Shown here: piece after piece, positions 50,843 through 64,000 of the stretch
Numbering within the stretch: the first letter of the stretch is position 1
How the letters are laid out: the number at the start of each line of letters is the position of its first letter
Assembly: GCF_035594125.1 (NCBI RefSeq)
Contig: NC_087166.1
Location: forward strand, 20,552,766-20,616,765
DNA length: 64,000 bases
Direction of reading: 5' to 3'
From: Scylla paramamosain
Taxonomy: Eukaryota; Arthropoda; Malacostraca; Decapoda; Portunidae
The notes under the pieces: generated by a model
What the model was told of the DNA's origin: nothing
What the model saw: only the letters and a program-made list of their open reading frames with translations
The model's database searches: none
Translations under genes and position numbers: made by a program

Positions 50843-53800
50843 TGTATTTATTTATTTATTTATTTACTTATTTTATTTAGGAGGGACACTGGCCAAGGGC
50901 AACAAAATTTCAATAAAAAAAAAATAAAAAATAAAAAGCCCACTGACATGCCAGTCCCAGAAAAGGGTCCAAAGCGGTAATCAGAAATTGAAGGATAAGT
51001 GTCTTGAAACCTCCCTCTTCATGGAATTCAAGTCATAGGAAGGTGGAAATACAGAAGCAGGTATGGACTTACAAACTTTACCAGAGAAAGGGATGAATGA
51101 TTCAGAATACTGGTTAACTCTTCCATAAGAGAGGTGGACAGAATAGGGGTGGGGTGAAAGAAAGAAGAAAGTCTTGTGCAGCTAGGCCGCGAGAGGAGGG
51201 AAGGCATAAAGTTAGCAAGATCAGAAGAGTATTTAGCATGAAAATAGCGGTAGAAGATAGTTTGAGATGCAACATTGCGGGGATGAGAGAGAGGCTGAAG
51301 ACAGTCAGTTAGAGGAGAGGAGTTGAAGAGACGAAAAGCTTTTGATTTCACCCTATTTAGAAGAGCGGTAAGAGTGGAACCGCTTCAGACATGTGAAGCA
51401 TACTCCATACATGGACAGATAAGGCCTTTGTACAGAATTAGCAGCAGGGGGGTAAGAAAAACTGGCGGAGATTTCTCAGAACTTCATAGAAGCTGTTTTA
51501 GCTAGAGATAAGATGTGAAGTTTCCAGGTTAGATTATAAGTAAAGGACAGACCGAGGATGTTCAGTGCAGAAGAGGGGGACAGTTGAGTGTCATTGAAGA
51601 AGAGGGGATAGTTGACTGGAAGGTTGTGTCAAGTTGATAGATGGAGGAATTAAGTTTTTGAGGCCAAGTTTGCTCTGCCCCAATCTGAAATTTTAGAAGA
51701 TCAGAAGTCAGGCGTTCTGTGGATTCCCTACGTGAAATGTTCACTACCTGAAGTTTTCGACGTCTAAGAAAAGATGTTGAAAAGTGCAAGGTGGTATCAT
51801 CAGCATAGGAGAGGATAGGACAAGAAGTTTGGTTCAGAAGGTCATTTATGAATAATAAGAGAGTGGGTGAAAGGACAGAACCCTGAGGAACATCATTGTT
51901 AATAGATTTAAGAGAAGAACAGTGACCGTCTACCACAGCAGCAATAGAACGATCAGAAAGGAAACGAGATGAAGTTACAGAGAGTGATAAAAGCCGTAAG
52001 AGGGTGATTTGGAAATCAAAGCTTTCTTCCAGACTCTATCAAAAGCATTTGATATGTCCGAGGCAACAACAAAAGTTTCACCAAAATCTCTAAAAGAGGA
52101 TGACCTCAGTAAGGAATGCCAGAAGATCACCAGTAGAGCGGCCTTGACGGAACCCATACTGGCGATCAGATAGAAAGAAAGTTGTGAAGTGATAGATATT
52201 TAAGAATCTTCCTGTTGAGAATAGATTAAAAAACTTTAGAGAGGCAGGAAATTAAACCAATAGGCCGGTAGTTTGAGGGATTAGAACGGTCACCCTTTTT
52301 AGGAACAGGCTAAATGTTGGCAAACTCCCACCAAGAAGGAAAGGTAGATGTCGACAGACAGAGTTGAAAGAGTTTGGCTAGGCAAAGTGCAAGCACGGAG
52401 GCACAGTTTCGGAGAACAATACGAGGGACCCCATCAGGTTCATAAGCCTTCCGAAGGTTAAGGCCAGTGAGGGCATGGAAAAGATCATTGTAAAGAATTT
52501 TAGTAGGCAGCATGAAGTAGTCAGAGGGTGTAGGAGAGGGAGGAACAAGCCCTGAATCGTCCAAGGTAGAGCTTTTAGCAAAGGTTTGAGAAAAGAGTTC
52601 AGCTTTAGAGATAGATGTGATAACAGTGGTGCCATCTGGTTGAAATAAATGAGGGAAAGAAGAAAAAGCAAAGTTGTTGGAGATGTTTTCGACTAGATGC
52701 CAGAAGTCACGAGGGGAGTTAGATCTTGAAAGACTTCGAGTTTTTGAGATTTTGACTTTTTGGGTTATTAAAGAACAGACTTGGCATGGTTCCGGCCAGA
52801 AATATAAAGTGCATGAGATTCTGGTGATGGAAAGCTTAATTAAATACCTTTTGTGGGCCACCTCTCTATCATGTATAGCACGAGAACAAGCTGTGTTAAA
52901 CCAAGGTTAGGAAGGTTTAGGTCGAGAAAAAGAGTGAGGAATGTACGCCTCCATGACAGACACTATCACCTCTGTTATGCGCTTAGCACACAAAGACGGG
53001 TCTCTGACACGGAAGCAGTAGTCATTCCACGGAAAATCAGCAAAATACCTCCTCAGGTCCCCCCAAATAGCAGAGGCAAAATGCCAGAGGCATCTTCGCC
53101 TAGGGGTATCCTGAGGAGGGATTGGAGCGATAGGACAAGATACAGATATGAGATTGTGATCGGAGGAGCCCAACGGAGAAGAAAGGGTGACAGCATAAGC
53201 AGAAGGATTAGAGTTCAGGAAAAGGTCAAGAATGTTGGGCGTATCTCCAAGACAGTCAGGAATACGAGTAGGGTGTTGCACCAATTGCTCTAGGTCATGG
53301 AGGATAGCAAAGTTGAAGGCTAGTTCACCAGGATGGTCAGTGTAGGGAGAGGAAAGCCAAAGCTGGTGGTGAACATTGAAGTCTCCAAGAATGGAGATCT
53401 CCGCAAAAGGGAAGAGGGTCAGAATGTGCTCCACTCTGGAAGTTAAGTAGTCAAAGAATTTCTTATAGTCAGAGGAGTTAGGTGAGAGGTATACAGCACA
53501 GATAAATTTAGTTTGAGAGTGACTCTAGTCGTAGCCAGATGGTGGAAAACTCGGAAGATTCAAAAGCGTGGGCACGAGAGGAGGTTAAGTCATTGCGCAC
53601 ATAAACGCAACATCCAGCTTTGGATCGAAAATGAGGATATAGAAAGTAGGAGGGAACAGAAAAGGGGCTACTGTCAGCTGGCTCAGACACTTGAGTTTCA
53701 GTGAGGAAAAGAAGATGAGGTTTAGAAGAGATGTAGTGTTCTACAGATTGAAAATTAGATCTTAGACTGCGAATGTTGCAGAAGTTAATGAAGAAAAAGT

Positions 53801-54125
53801 TGAGAGGGGTGTCAAGACACTTAGGGTCGTCGACAGAAAGGCAGTCCGACCTGGGGACATTTATGGTCCCCTCCCCAGATGGGGACTCCGAGGCTGGTGT
53901 AGGAGTCGCCATGATAATTTTGAAATTTTTGAGTGAAGGGTGTGTGTGTTATTAGGTGCTTGTAGTTTTGTGTGGAGGAAGAGAGTTGTCTTTAGAGGGC
54001 AGGCTGTGACTGCCCCCTTGTGTTGTGAGACACAAAGGGAAGCGTTCAGTGAGGTTACAGCTGGGTTTAATGATAAGTTCACAGCACCCCCTGAACAGTG
54101 GTTTAGACCTCACTGGGAGTAATTG
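50843..54125 (-). mobile_element. LINE family 1, copy D (full length, broken ORF)
   Basis: Full-length minus-strand copy. The 5' end is near 54125 (ACTCCCAGTGAGGTC as in B and C). The ORF start at 53912 ([15 protein letters not shown]) gives an intact piece to 53508 with NFCNIRSLRSNFQ. The endonuclease continues at 52907-53434 ([21 protein letters not shown]), then linker and RT pieces at 52310-52861, 51975-52157, 51562-51936 (with LSYADDTTLHFS) and 51028-51351. All catalytic boxes can be read but in at least five frames, with deletions. The 3' tail is not pure A but an (AAAT)n-like repeat (50843-50876). Confidence 0.88.
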
Positions 54126-54358
54126 TCGTTTGAGTGATCACTCACTCTCTGCGCGGCCACCGGAATTCCCAAGGGACAACACCCTGCCTCCGCACCCAGC
54201 GGCGATGCCAATTTCACCTGTCCATGACGAGGAAGTCAAGGTCATGTCGCCAACGGAATCCACAAATCAGCACAAACTGACTGAAAGACCTACTGGTATC
54301 TCCGGAATCCGCCCTGTGCACTGGTGTGCAGTATGTGGACGTAAACCTGATCCTACAC
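54126..54358. other. Unassigned stretch next to LINE copy D
   Basis: Open reading frame text on the plus strand (MPISPVHDEEVKVMSP, then RPVHWCAVCGRKPDP) without a recognised family. Confidence 0.3.
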
Positions 54359-54516
54359 GATCAATATTATTGCGCAATATTCCGTATTGTACAATATTAT
54401 TGACAGTGAAGGGGCGGTATTGAAGAATGACGCAATATATTAAAGACATCAAAAAGGGTTTGATATTTTATTGCACAATAAAAATTAGTCAATATATTGT
54501 GACAATAATATTGATC
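54359..54516. repeat. Small AT-rich inverted-repeat element (MITE-like)
   Basis: A 158-bp segment with perfect 14-bp inverted ends GATCAATATTATTG and CAATAATATTGATC. Further internal similarity (CAATAT...) extends the symmetry. There is no coding capacity and no clear target duplication. Confidence 0.5.
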
Positions 54517-55609
54517 CAACCTCCATGGGTTGGGTGCTTGGCAGGGACACCTGAGTACACCTGCCATTTCACAGCTTACCTCCTTGAGCAAGCTGGTATC
54601 AGGGACCCTGTGACATTCACCGCCCAGGCCCAGACAACTGTCACGACCCATAACTCCTCTCAGTCCTTCCCTGAACCCACAGAGGGAGAGGACCTACACG
54701 TCCTCACAAAAGAACTTGCACACCTCACAAAAGAACTTGCAAGGTAGTGACTCTTAGAAGAGACCAAGCATTCAATAAAGACCAAATTAAGGCGTACTCC
54801 GTCGCCATATACAAGCGACCAAATAAAAAGCAAGTTTCGGTGGAGGCACTGGCAATAGTAGATACCCTACTTGCCTTGAAAAACACTATAAAAGAAAGAA
54901 GAACCATCTCCTGCACTGCAAAGGCGGAGTTGATCGAAAGAAACCGGGCGGAACATATTATTGTTAATTAAGAAGCTCGAGATTGGTGGGCGTCGCGAGT
55001 AGAGAGTGAGAGTGGGAGTGATGGCGACACAGAGGACCGGGACCCATCTGACACCTAACCTGACCTCAAGCTGTAACCATCTCACCCTCCTTGCCTTCCC
55101 CGACCTGTTCCACATCCACCACCCCAGACCGCCCAACACCGCCATCTTAAGTGATACCTCGCGACATCAATCTGTCCCCCTCAACACAGACCCGGAGGGG
55201 CGCGTGTGGTCCTGCAGCAAGCCAACCACATCAGGAACGTGGGTAGCCACCACGCCACCAGAAACGAAAGAAGCAGAGCTCTAGGCCGGCGAGCGTCGTC
55301 ACCAACGTCCAAGAGGAGAACCGGGGGTTACCTCAGCAGGATAAGTGCATCCGCTGCCAACGCAGAGGCCATCCGGGACACGTTCCTGAAGCACCTCGTG
55401 TGAACACTCAGTGACACTACCACCTGTCGCGTGAGGCTGGCAGAAGGCCGGTACCAGGACCTGGTAGAGGCTGTCCAGCTCAACAACCAGGAGACAATCG
55501 CCCTCATCAGGATCACAAACAGGTGCTGTCCTCAACAAGTGGCTTTGTTTTGCTCTCAGAGTTTTGTGGTCTTTTTTTTCTTTTGCCTGTGTGCTGAAAA
55601 ACCCTGAAG
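54517..55609 (+). other. Unrecognised, possibly gag-like remnant
   Basis: Several short plus-strand reading pieces. 55299-55540 reads RISASAANAEAIRDTFLKHL and RVRLAEGRYQDLVEAVQLNN in one frame, and DKCIRCQRRGHPGH (CX2CX4H, start of a zinc knuckle) in another. It could be ORF1 of a retroelement, but I cannot name the family. Confidence 0.3.
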
Positions 55610-56313
55610 ATGGTGAAGAGTGCTTGTGGGGCGTGCGACAAGAGCCTAAGCAAGAGCCAGAAGGAGCCAGGAGGAGGAAAAAGAAGAAAGAAGAGTGGAG
55701 CAGAGCACCCAGATAGAAAGCTTGGTGAAGGAGGCAGAAGTACAGACGACGAGGACTGAAGAGAGAAAAGACCAGCAAGAAGTGGTGGAAGTGGCTAGAA
55801 GGACCACTTCCGACGTCCAAGGAAAAAAAGAATGGTGATCAAGAAAGCCTCAGTACATGTCATTGGGGACAGTATGGTAAAGAAGACTCCCGATTTCGTA
55901 AGAAAGGATATCAAGTGCACCAATATGGGAGGTGATAAGATCAAGAGGAAAGTCAAGGAAGAAGTGCAAGAAATGGAAGAAAGAAGCCTGCTTGTGATCC
56001 AAGGAGGAGGCAACAACTTAGCAGAGACAGGTCCCGAAGAAACAGTAAAGGAAGTGATAGAAGCAATGAAGGCAGCAGAAGAAAAGAAGATGTGTGTGGC
56101 TGTGGTGGGGGTCCTGCGGCGCCCACGGGAAGGAGTGCAGTACGAGATCAGAAGATGGAATGGATGGCAGAAAAGAAGGTCAACGTGAGCTTCCTGGACA
56201 TGGAAGGGATCCTCGACCAGGACAAGTTCCACGGAAGAGACGGGGTCCATCTCGACCACAACGGGAATGAGAAGCAAGGACGACGACTGGCCGAGTGGAT
56301 GAGGGCGAGGTAG
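55610..56313 (+). pseudogene. LINE family 4 ORF1 with SGNH-hydrolase domain
   Basis: The ATG at 55610 gives MVKSACGACDKSLSKSQK, which looks like the first half of a PHD/zinc-ribbon finger; the second cysteine group is missing. A charged coiled-coil-like part follows in a shifted frame (IESLVKEAEVQTTRTEERKD). The SGNH domain runs 55832-56313: block I HVIGDSMVKKT (Ser codon near 55871), block III VIQGGGNNLAE, and block V FHGRDGVHLDHNGNEKQGRR with the Asp and His codons at 56240-56251. The frame changes near 56110. In CR1/L2-type elements ORF1 esterases of this kind accompany the RT; their substrate is not settled. The triad codons are preserved although the frame is broken. Confidence 0.75.
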
Positions 56314-56391
56314 GTGTGTTGTGTGGATGAGGCATGACGAGGAGGACCCACAGATGACAGCGGATGTGGAAGAGAAGAGACTAACCAGGCG

Positions 56392-59852
<3,461 letters not shown>

Positions 59853-59970
59853 TGTAGAGGATGCTGTTCGTTTTTCTTTTTTTCCTTCCTACAGAAGCTG
59901 CCGATCCAAAGGCCTGGCTTACCAGTGATCCTGAGCCACCTGTGGCATCAAGATCAAGATCAAGATCCGT

Positions 59971-62333
59971 GACGAGAGCTCCACCCGCACCCTGTGGCAG
60001 TGGGAAGTTGCCAACTGGGAGTAGCTGCGGCGCTGGCGACAACGTTGGGCCAGTCTGCTGCAAGGAGACGTGGATCAGCAGGCGGAGCGGCTAACTGAGG
60101 TGCTGCTGGGAGCACACGAGCGTTGGGTCCCCTACAAGCTGCATAGAGTGAGGTCCTCAGACCAGCCATGGTTTGGACCTTATTCCCGCGCCGCCTCTGA
60201 CAACAAGTACCGCCTGTGGCGCATTTACAAGCGCAACCCCACGCCGTGGAACAAAGACCGCTACAAAGATGCAGCCGCCCACATGGAGGCCACCAAAGCC
60301 TGGGTCAGGGAACAGTGGATGGAGAGCAAGAAAAGGAAGCTGAGGGGCGGTCACATTGGCTCAAAACATTGGTGGGTCCTTGTGAAAGACACACAAGGAG
60401 AAGTCAACACTTCCACCATCCCCCCCTCTCCTCAAAGAATCCGGAGAACTCCTTATAAAAAAGAAATAAGTATAAGGTGGACTTACTAGCCCAACACTTT
60501 GCCCGCAAGATGACTATCCCTCATCCCACCAAACTTTCTCCTTTCCTTCCTGTGGTCATGGGGGACAGGCTGACCGCAAACACCACAGCTGAGTGAAGGG
60601 TGAGTGAAGTTGCCCTCTCAGCCCTCAAGGAGAACAAGGAGAGTAAGTCCCTGCCTACTTCGCAGGTGCTCTGGAGTGCTGGCACACCCTCCTTCTCTAG
60701 GTAATTCAAGGCCATATTGCGCAAAGGTGGCTGAGAATCTGGACGACCATGTGGTGCCAGTACACAAGGGCAGCAGATCGGAGCCAGCGAACTACCGCCT
60801 TATCTCTGCTATTATTGGTGAGGAAGGTGCTGGAAAGCATCCTAGCGAGGTGCCTCACGTTCCATCTCAACAGCCAGCATCTTCTCAGCGCCAGGCAGGT
60901 CGGATTCAGGAAGGCTCGCTTCTGCCGTCAAACGAGTAGAGTGACGTCCTGGAAAGGAGAGACCCACGGCTGTCTTGGCGCTAGATATCGCCGGCGCCTT
61001 TCACCGTGTGTGGTACGCTGGCCTGGTGGAGCGACTACAAGCGGTCGGAGTGGACGGCACCCTGCTGGAGCTGCTGCGAGACTACCTGAAGGAACAGGAG
61101 ATGCGGGTAATCCACAACTGGCAGCAGTCTTCCCCAGTGAAAACAGACGCAGGTGTTCCACAAGGCAGCGTGCTAGGCTTGTTACTCTGTTGTTACATGC
61201 TGAACCTCGTTCCCAATGCCCACGCATATGTCGATGACGTCACCTTGTCGGTGCCCTTCTCATCAGGGGAAGAACAAGTAGTGACGGCCCGCCTGAACAC
61301 CACACCGCCTGGAGGATTCGGGACGCAGATGGGAAGTTACCTTTGCCCCCCAAAAAACACAGCTGATGGTGGTGTCCAGGTCAGTCCATGACATCCGCCC
61401 TACCCTCAGTGGGGCGCAACTAACGCTTCAGCAGGAGCTGTAGATCCTGGAAGTCACGTTTAACAGCAAGCTGACTTACGAGGCACACTTACCTCGGCTC
61501 GCCAGGTCAGCAGCATTGAAGCTGGCCTGCCTCAGAAGGATGTCCAGACTCCTGGACAGCAGGGGACGGGAGCTGCTGTACAAACACGAGATACGCTCCT
61601 CTCTCGAGTTCTCCTGCCTCGCCTGGGGCGGAGCGGCGCCCTCCCATCTCGCCGTCCTGGACAAAACAAGAACCTGGACAAATCCTGGACAAGGCCAGAA
61701 CGGCTGATAGAGGATGGCCTTCCCGAGCAACAGGCTGGCATTCACATCCTGCATAGCCTGCAATACCGCAAGGACGTGGCGGGCCTCACCACCCTCTACA
61801 AGGTGCAAGAGCAACGAACACGCCACCTGCAGGAACTCTGCTTGCCACCACGCCGCGCCGAGGTGTTCACTAGAGCTGCCTCCACGGTACCCTCGACCCT
61901 GGCTACTACACAGTCTCGCTTCGCCCACCACCAAAGACAAGCAAAAGTATATGCAGTGGTGGAATAAATTTCTGGCCTCATACAAGTGCCCGGACGACCT
62001 TAGTGTTGCAGCATGAGGAGGCCAGAAATTTAGTGTCAGTGAACCAGTGGTTTAGTGACAGTGGTTTGCGTGACAGTGACATGGGCGTAGATATTAGAAG
62101 TTCGACCAATAAGTGATAGTGACACGTTAACAGAGTACACTAGAGGTTAGGCCTCGTGTGCGACAATGACGCTTTGATACGTGGTAGAAGCTCGGCCTCG
62201 CCAGAGACAGTGACACTTGTACAGTAAATATAAGATCTGAACTTAGACATTTGGGTGGGTTTTTGGATAGGGGTACCCAAAATATCTCCTGCACCTGTAC
62301 AATCATCAGTATAAAAAACTATATTTATGTAAT

Positions 62334-62337
<4 letters not shown>
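59971..62337 (+). mobile_element. LINE family 2, 5'-truncated copy with RT and 3' UTR
   Basis: Begins within the region in front of the RT, directly after the CAAGAT tail of LINE family 4, and continues through RT to the end of the ORF near 62016. About 320 bp of 3' UTR then end in ATAATAAG before a (GA)n tract. Confidence 0.75.
59980..62016 (+). pseudogene. LINE family 2 reverse transcriptase, broken
   Basis: 60070-60489 is an open piece: DQQAERLTEVLLGAHERWVP, DQPWFGPYSRAASDNKYRLW and KLRGGHIGSKHWWVLVK, the linker also seen on the minus strand at 18870-19161. RT in pieces: KENKESKSLPTSQV region (60620-), NYRLISAIIG-like text (60780-), ALDIAGAFHRVWYAGLVERL (60978-), AGVPQGSVLG (61149-) and the catalytic AYVDDVTLSV (61223-61252). 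After it come FNSKLTYEAHLPRLARS (61461-), FSCLAWGGAAPSHLAVLDK (61609-) and the C-terminal KVQEQRTRHLQELCLPPRRA. At least six frame changes. The GC content is high compared with the other LINEs. Confidence 0.8.

Positions 62338-62382
<45 letters not shown>
62338..62382. repeat. (GA)n microsatellite
   Basis: About 22 GA units between the 3' end of one LINE family 2 copy and the 5' end of the next. Confidence 0.97.
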
Positions 62383-62384
<2 letters not shown>

Positions 62385-64000
62385 CAGATCATCAGTAGGA
62401 GTCGGACGTGTTCTGGTGCGCTCGTGGATACGGTTTTGCTGGACGCGGTTGCACAGCTGGTGAGGACAGTGAAAAGCAGTACAATGTACAATGAAGCTAC
62501 AGCGGCAGCAGAGAGTGCGTCGAGTGCAATGCAGTGTAGTGTTGCTAGTGTCGTCGTGTAGCGGCTACACACGACCTGTGTTGACCTCATTTCCACTACC
62601 GTACCCTTATGGCGACCCTTGAGAATTCCCTTGAGAAACTACAACCTCCAGTCAGACCGACTGCCCCAATTAGGTCTGTACGGACTGTCACACTGGTCGT
62701 GTGACTGTTCACTGGTCGAGGGCGGGAAAGCTGAAGCTGGCACGTGGCATTCAGCACCTCGTCACACACGTGCCTAACGGGCCCGAGCCCACACCACACC
62801 TGAATCCCGCCCCCTCACCCCAGCAGTCACCGGCTATAGCCGAAGAGGACACCGCTGGACGGGAAGAGCTTCTGTCTAACTCCCTTGAAGTCCTGGTGGA
62901 GATCATCTTCAGGCAAAGGGGAGAGCTCCACACTTACAAGGGTATCGTGGATGCATATAGGAAGCAAAGCGTGCGGCTCCAGCAACATCGCTCCGCGGTG
63001 GAAACATTTAGCATCCCGGACTCCCTCGCTCTTGTTGGCCAGCAGGCTCCTCCCTTCACCTTTTCCTATAACACAGGCTACCAGCGCCCTACCCAGTAAG
63101 ATTGACTCTGGCAGGAGGTTTGCTCAACACAACCCCACTGGCAGGCCTGTTAGGGGTCAGGGAAACCCCAGCGGCTGAAAAAAGGTGGCCACATACGAGG
63201 CAGTGTTCAGCCAGCCTCAATGCCACTCTCCCGCGCACCTCACCTCAGCTGCCCGCCCTCATCCTCGCTACCACCAAGCGACTAGCACCCACACCTCACC
63301 TGCCCGCCCCAACCTCCTCCACCACCAAGCCACCAGCACCCCACACTCCCCTCCCCTCAGAGAGGAAAGCAGCACACCGTGGCAGCAACATCCAACGCAA
63401 GAAAAAGAAGGGACAGAAGCTACAAGGATCGCTTAACTGTGGCAGGTGCCGTTAGCTTGGACACGTCACAAGACACTGTGAGGTTGTCTTATGTGACTTC
63501 TGTGGCCACATTGGGCACCTGGCGGATGAGTGCCGGAAGAGGCAGGCGGAGGAAAGGAGCCTTCGCTACGACTACTGCCTGCGACCAGGCCATGTAGGGT
63601 CTCCTGCTACACCCGGGCGGCAGAGGCGCGACAGGAACGACTACTTAGTGCGCTCCTGTCGGAAAGGTAGCCGTTCCCTGGAGTTGCCACTCCTACGCCA
63701 CCCCGTCAGGCCCCACCCAACCACCATGAACACCCGATCCTGCAGCAGAGCGCACGGAGCGAAGCTGTCCCTCCCTCATATTATTAATAACCCAACCATG
63801 GCACCCAGTAGCCTCAGAATCCTGGCTTCTAATGAAGCCGACATCGTGGTGGCCGATGAGACATTGCTGAACGACACCTGCGTCACGACATGCAACAGGA
63901 TTCCAGGTAAACTCACTGGGTGAGGAGGGACAGGCCAGCCGGGCAAGGCGACAGCATAGCTTTGTGCCACCGTGAGGGCCTGCAGCTGCAACTGCTGCCT
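62383..64000 (+). mobile_element. LINE family 2, 5' part (5' UTR, gag-like ORF1, start of endonuclease)
   Basis: About 225 bp of 5' UTR lead to an ATG at 62609 (ATGGCGACCCTTGAG). The ORF1 frame continues with shifts: 62701-63099 reads REELLSNSLEVLVEIIFRQR, then a Pro/Thr-rich part (63230-63370), a basic patch, and zinc knuckles at 63435-63545. CGRCR(stop)LGHVTRHC and CDFCGHIGHLADEC are both CX2CX4HX4C, but the first has an in-frame stop. The endonuclease starts near 63800 (SSLRILASNEADIVVADETL), with its first box deleted. The element runs out of the window. It is the plus-strand counterpart of 8760-11350. Confidence 0.75.

Noticed and set aside
54130..54165. GAGTGATCACTC palindrome followed by CTCTGCGCGG, reminiscent of parvoviral terminal repeats
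   Set aside because: Only about 25 bp, no second copy, and no parvovirus-like gene nearby.

Overview
The window is eukaryotic, AT-rich and gene-poor. It is packed with retrotransposons and very long (TA)n, (CT)n/(GA)n and (GT)n microsatellites. The mobile-element families and two exon groups of a variant ionotropic receptor (IR) point to an arthropod, most likely a decapod crustacean (inference; no ribosomal or mitochondrial marker is present). There is no sign of bacterial gene organisation.

Host gene. Three minus-strand exons look like real host coding sequence: an IR ligand-binding exon (42061-42218), the next exon with transmembrane segment 1 (41814-41965) and, about 37 kb further along the same strand, the exon with transmembrane segment 3 (4451-4654). 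Order, strand and splice sites fit one IR gene, so most of the window may be IR intron filled by mobile elements.

Layout. 1-789: decayed CXC-domain gene. 1489-4211, 5330-8640, 15557-18856, 37135-38353, 42500-43500 and 50843-54125: copies of one single-ORF LINE (family 1, endonuclease plus reverse transcriptase), most complete at 5330-8640 and 15557-18856. 8760-11350, 18857-20330, 59971-62337 and 62383-64000: parts of a second LINE (family 2, zinc-knuckle gag plus endonuclease/RT). 11560-15556: a third LINE (family 3) whose ORF1 has a decayed SGNH-hydrolase-like domain and zinc knuckles. 21680-23440: remnant Ty3/gypsy gag and protease. 26481-35142: a nearly intact, young Ty3/gypsy element with 1.28-kb LTRs and a 4-bp target duplication. 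38354-40262: broken LTR-retrotransposon RT/RNase H/integrase. 42534-43093: Harbinger-like non-autonomous DNA transposon nested in a LINE fragment. 43866-46565: complete-ended but broken hAT transposon. 46980-47815: LINE RT remnant next to a 78-bp minisatellite. 48895-49854: Penelope-like element remnant. 55610-59970: a fourth LINE (family 4) with an SGNH-esterase ORF1.

Most interesting point. The gypsy element at 26481-35142 has an extra, intact 174-codon ORF between the 5' LTR and gag, which encodes a compact SGNH/GDSL-hydrolase-like protein with all expected catalytic blocks. Its gag and pol lie in one frame separated by a single UGA. Its pol changes base composition abruptly inside the integrase, where the first catalytic aspartate region also seems shortened. 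Two unrelated LINEs in the same window carry SGNH-like ORF1 proteins as well, which suggests repeated recruitment of this fold by retroelements.
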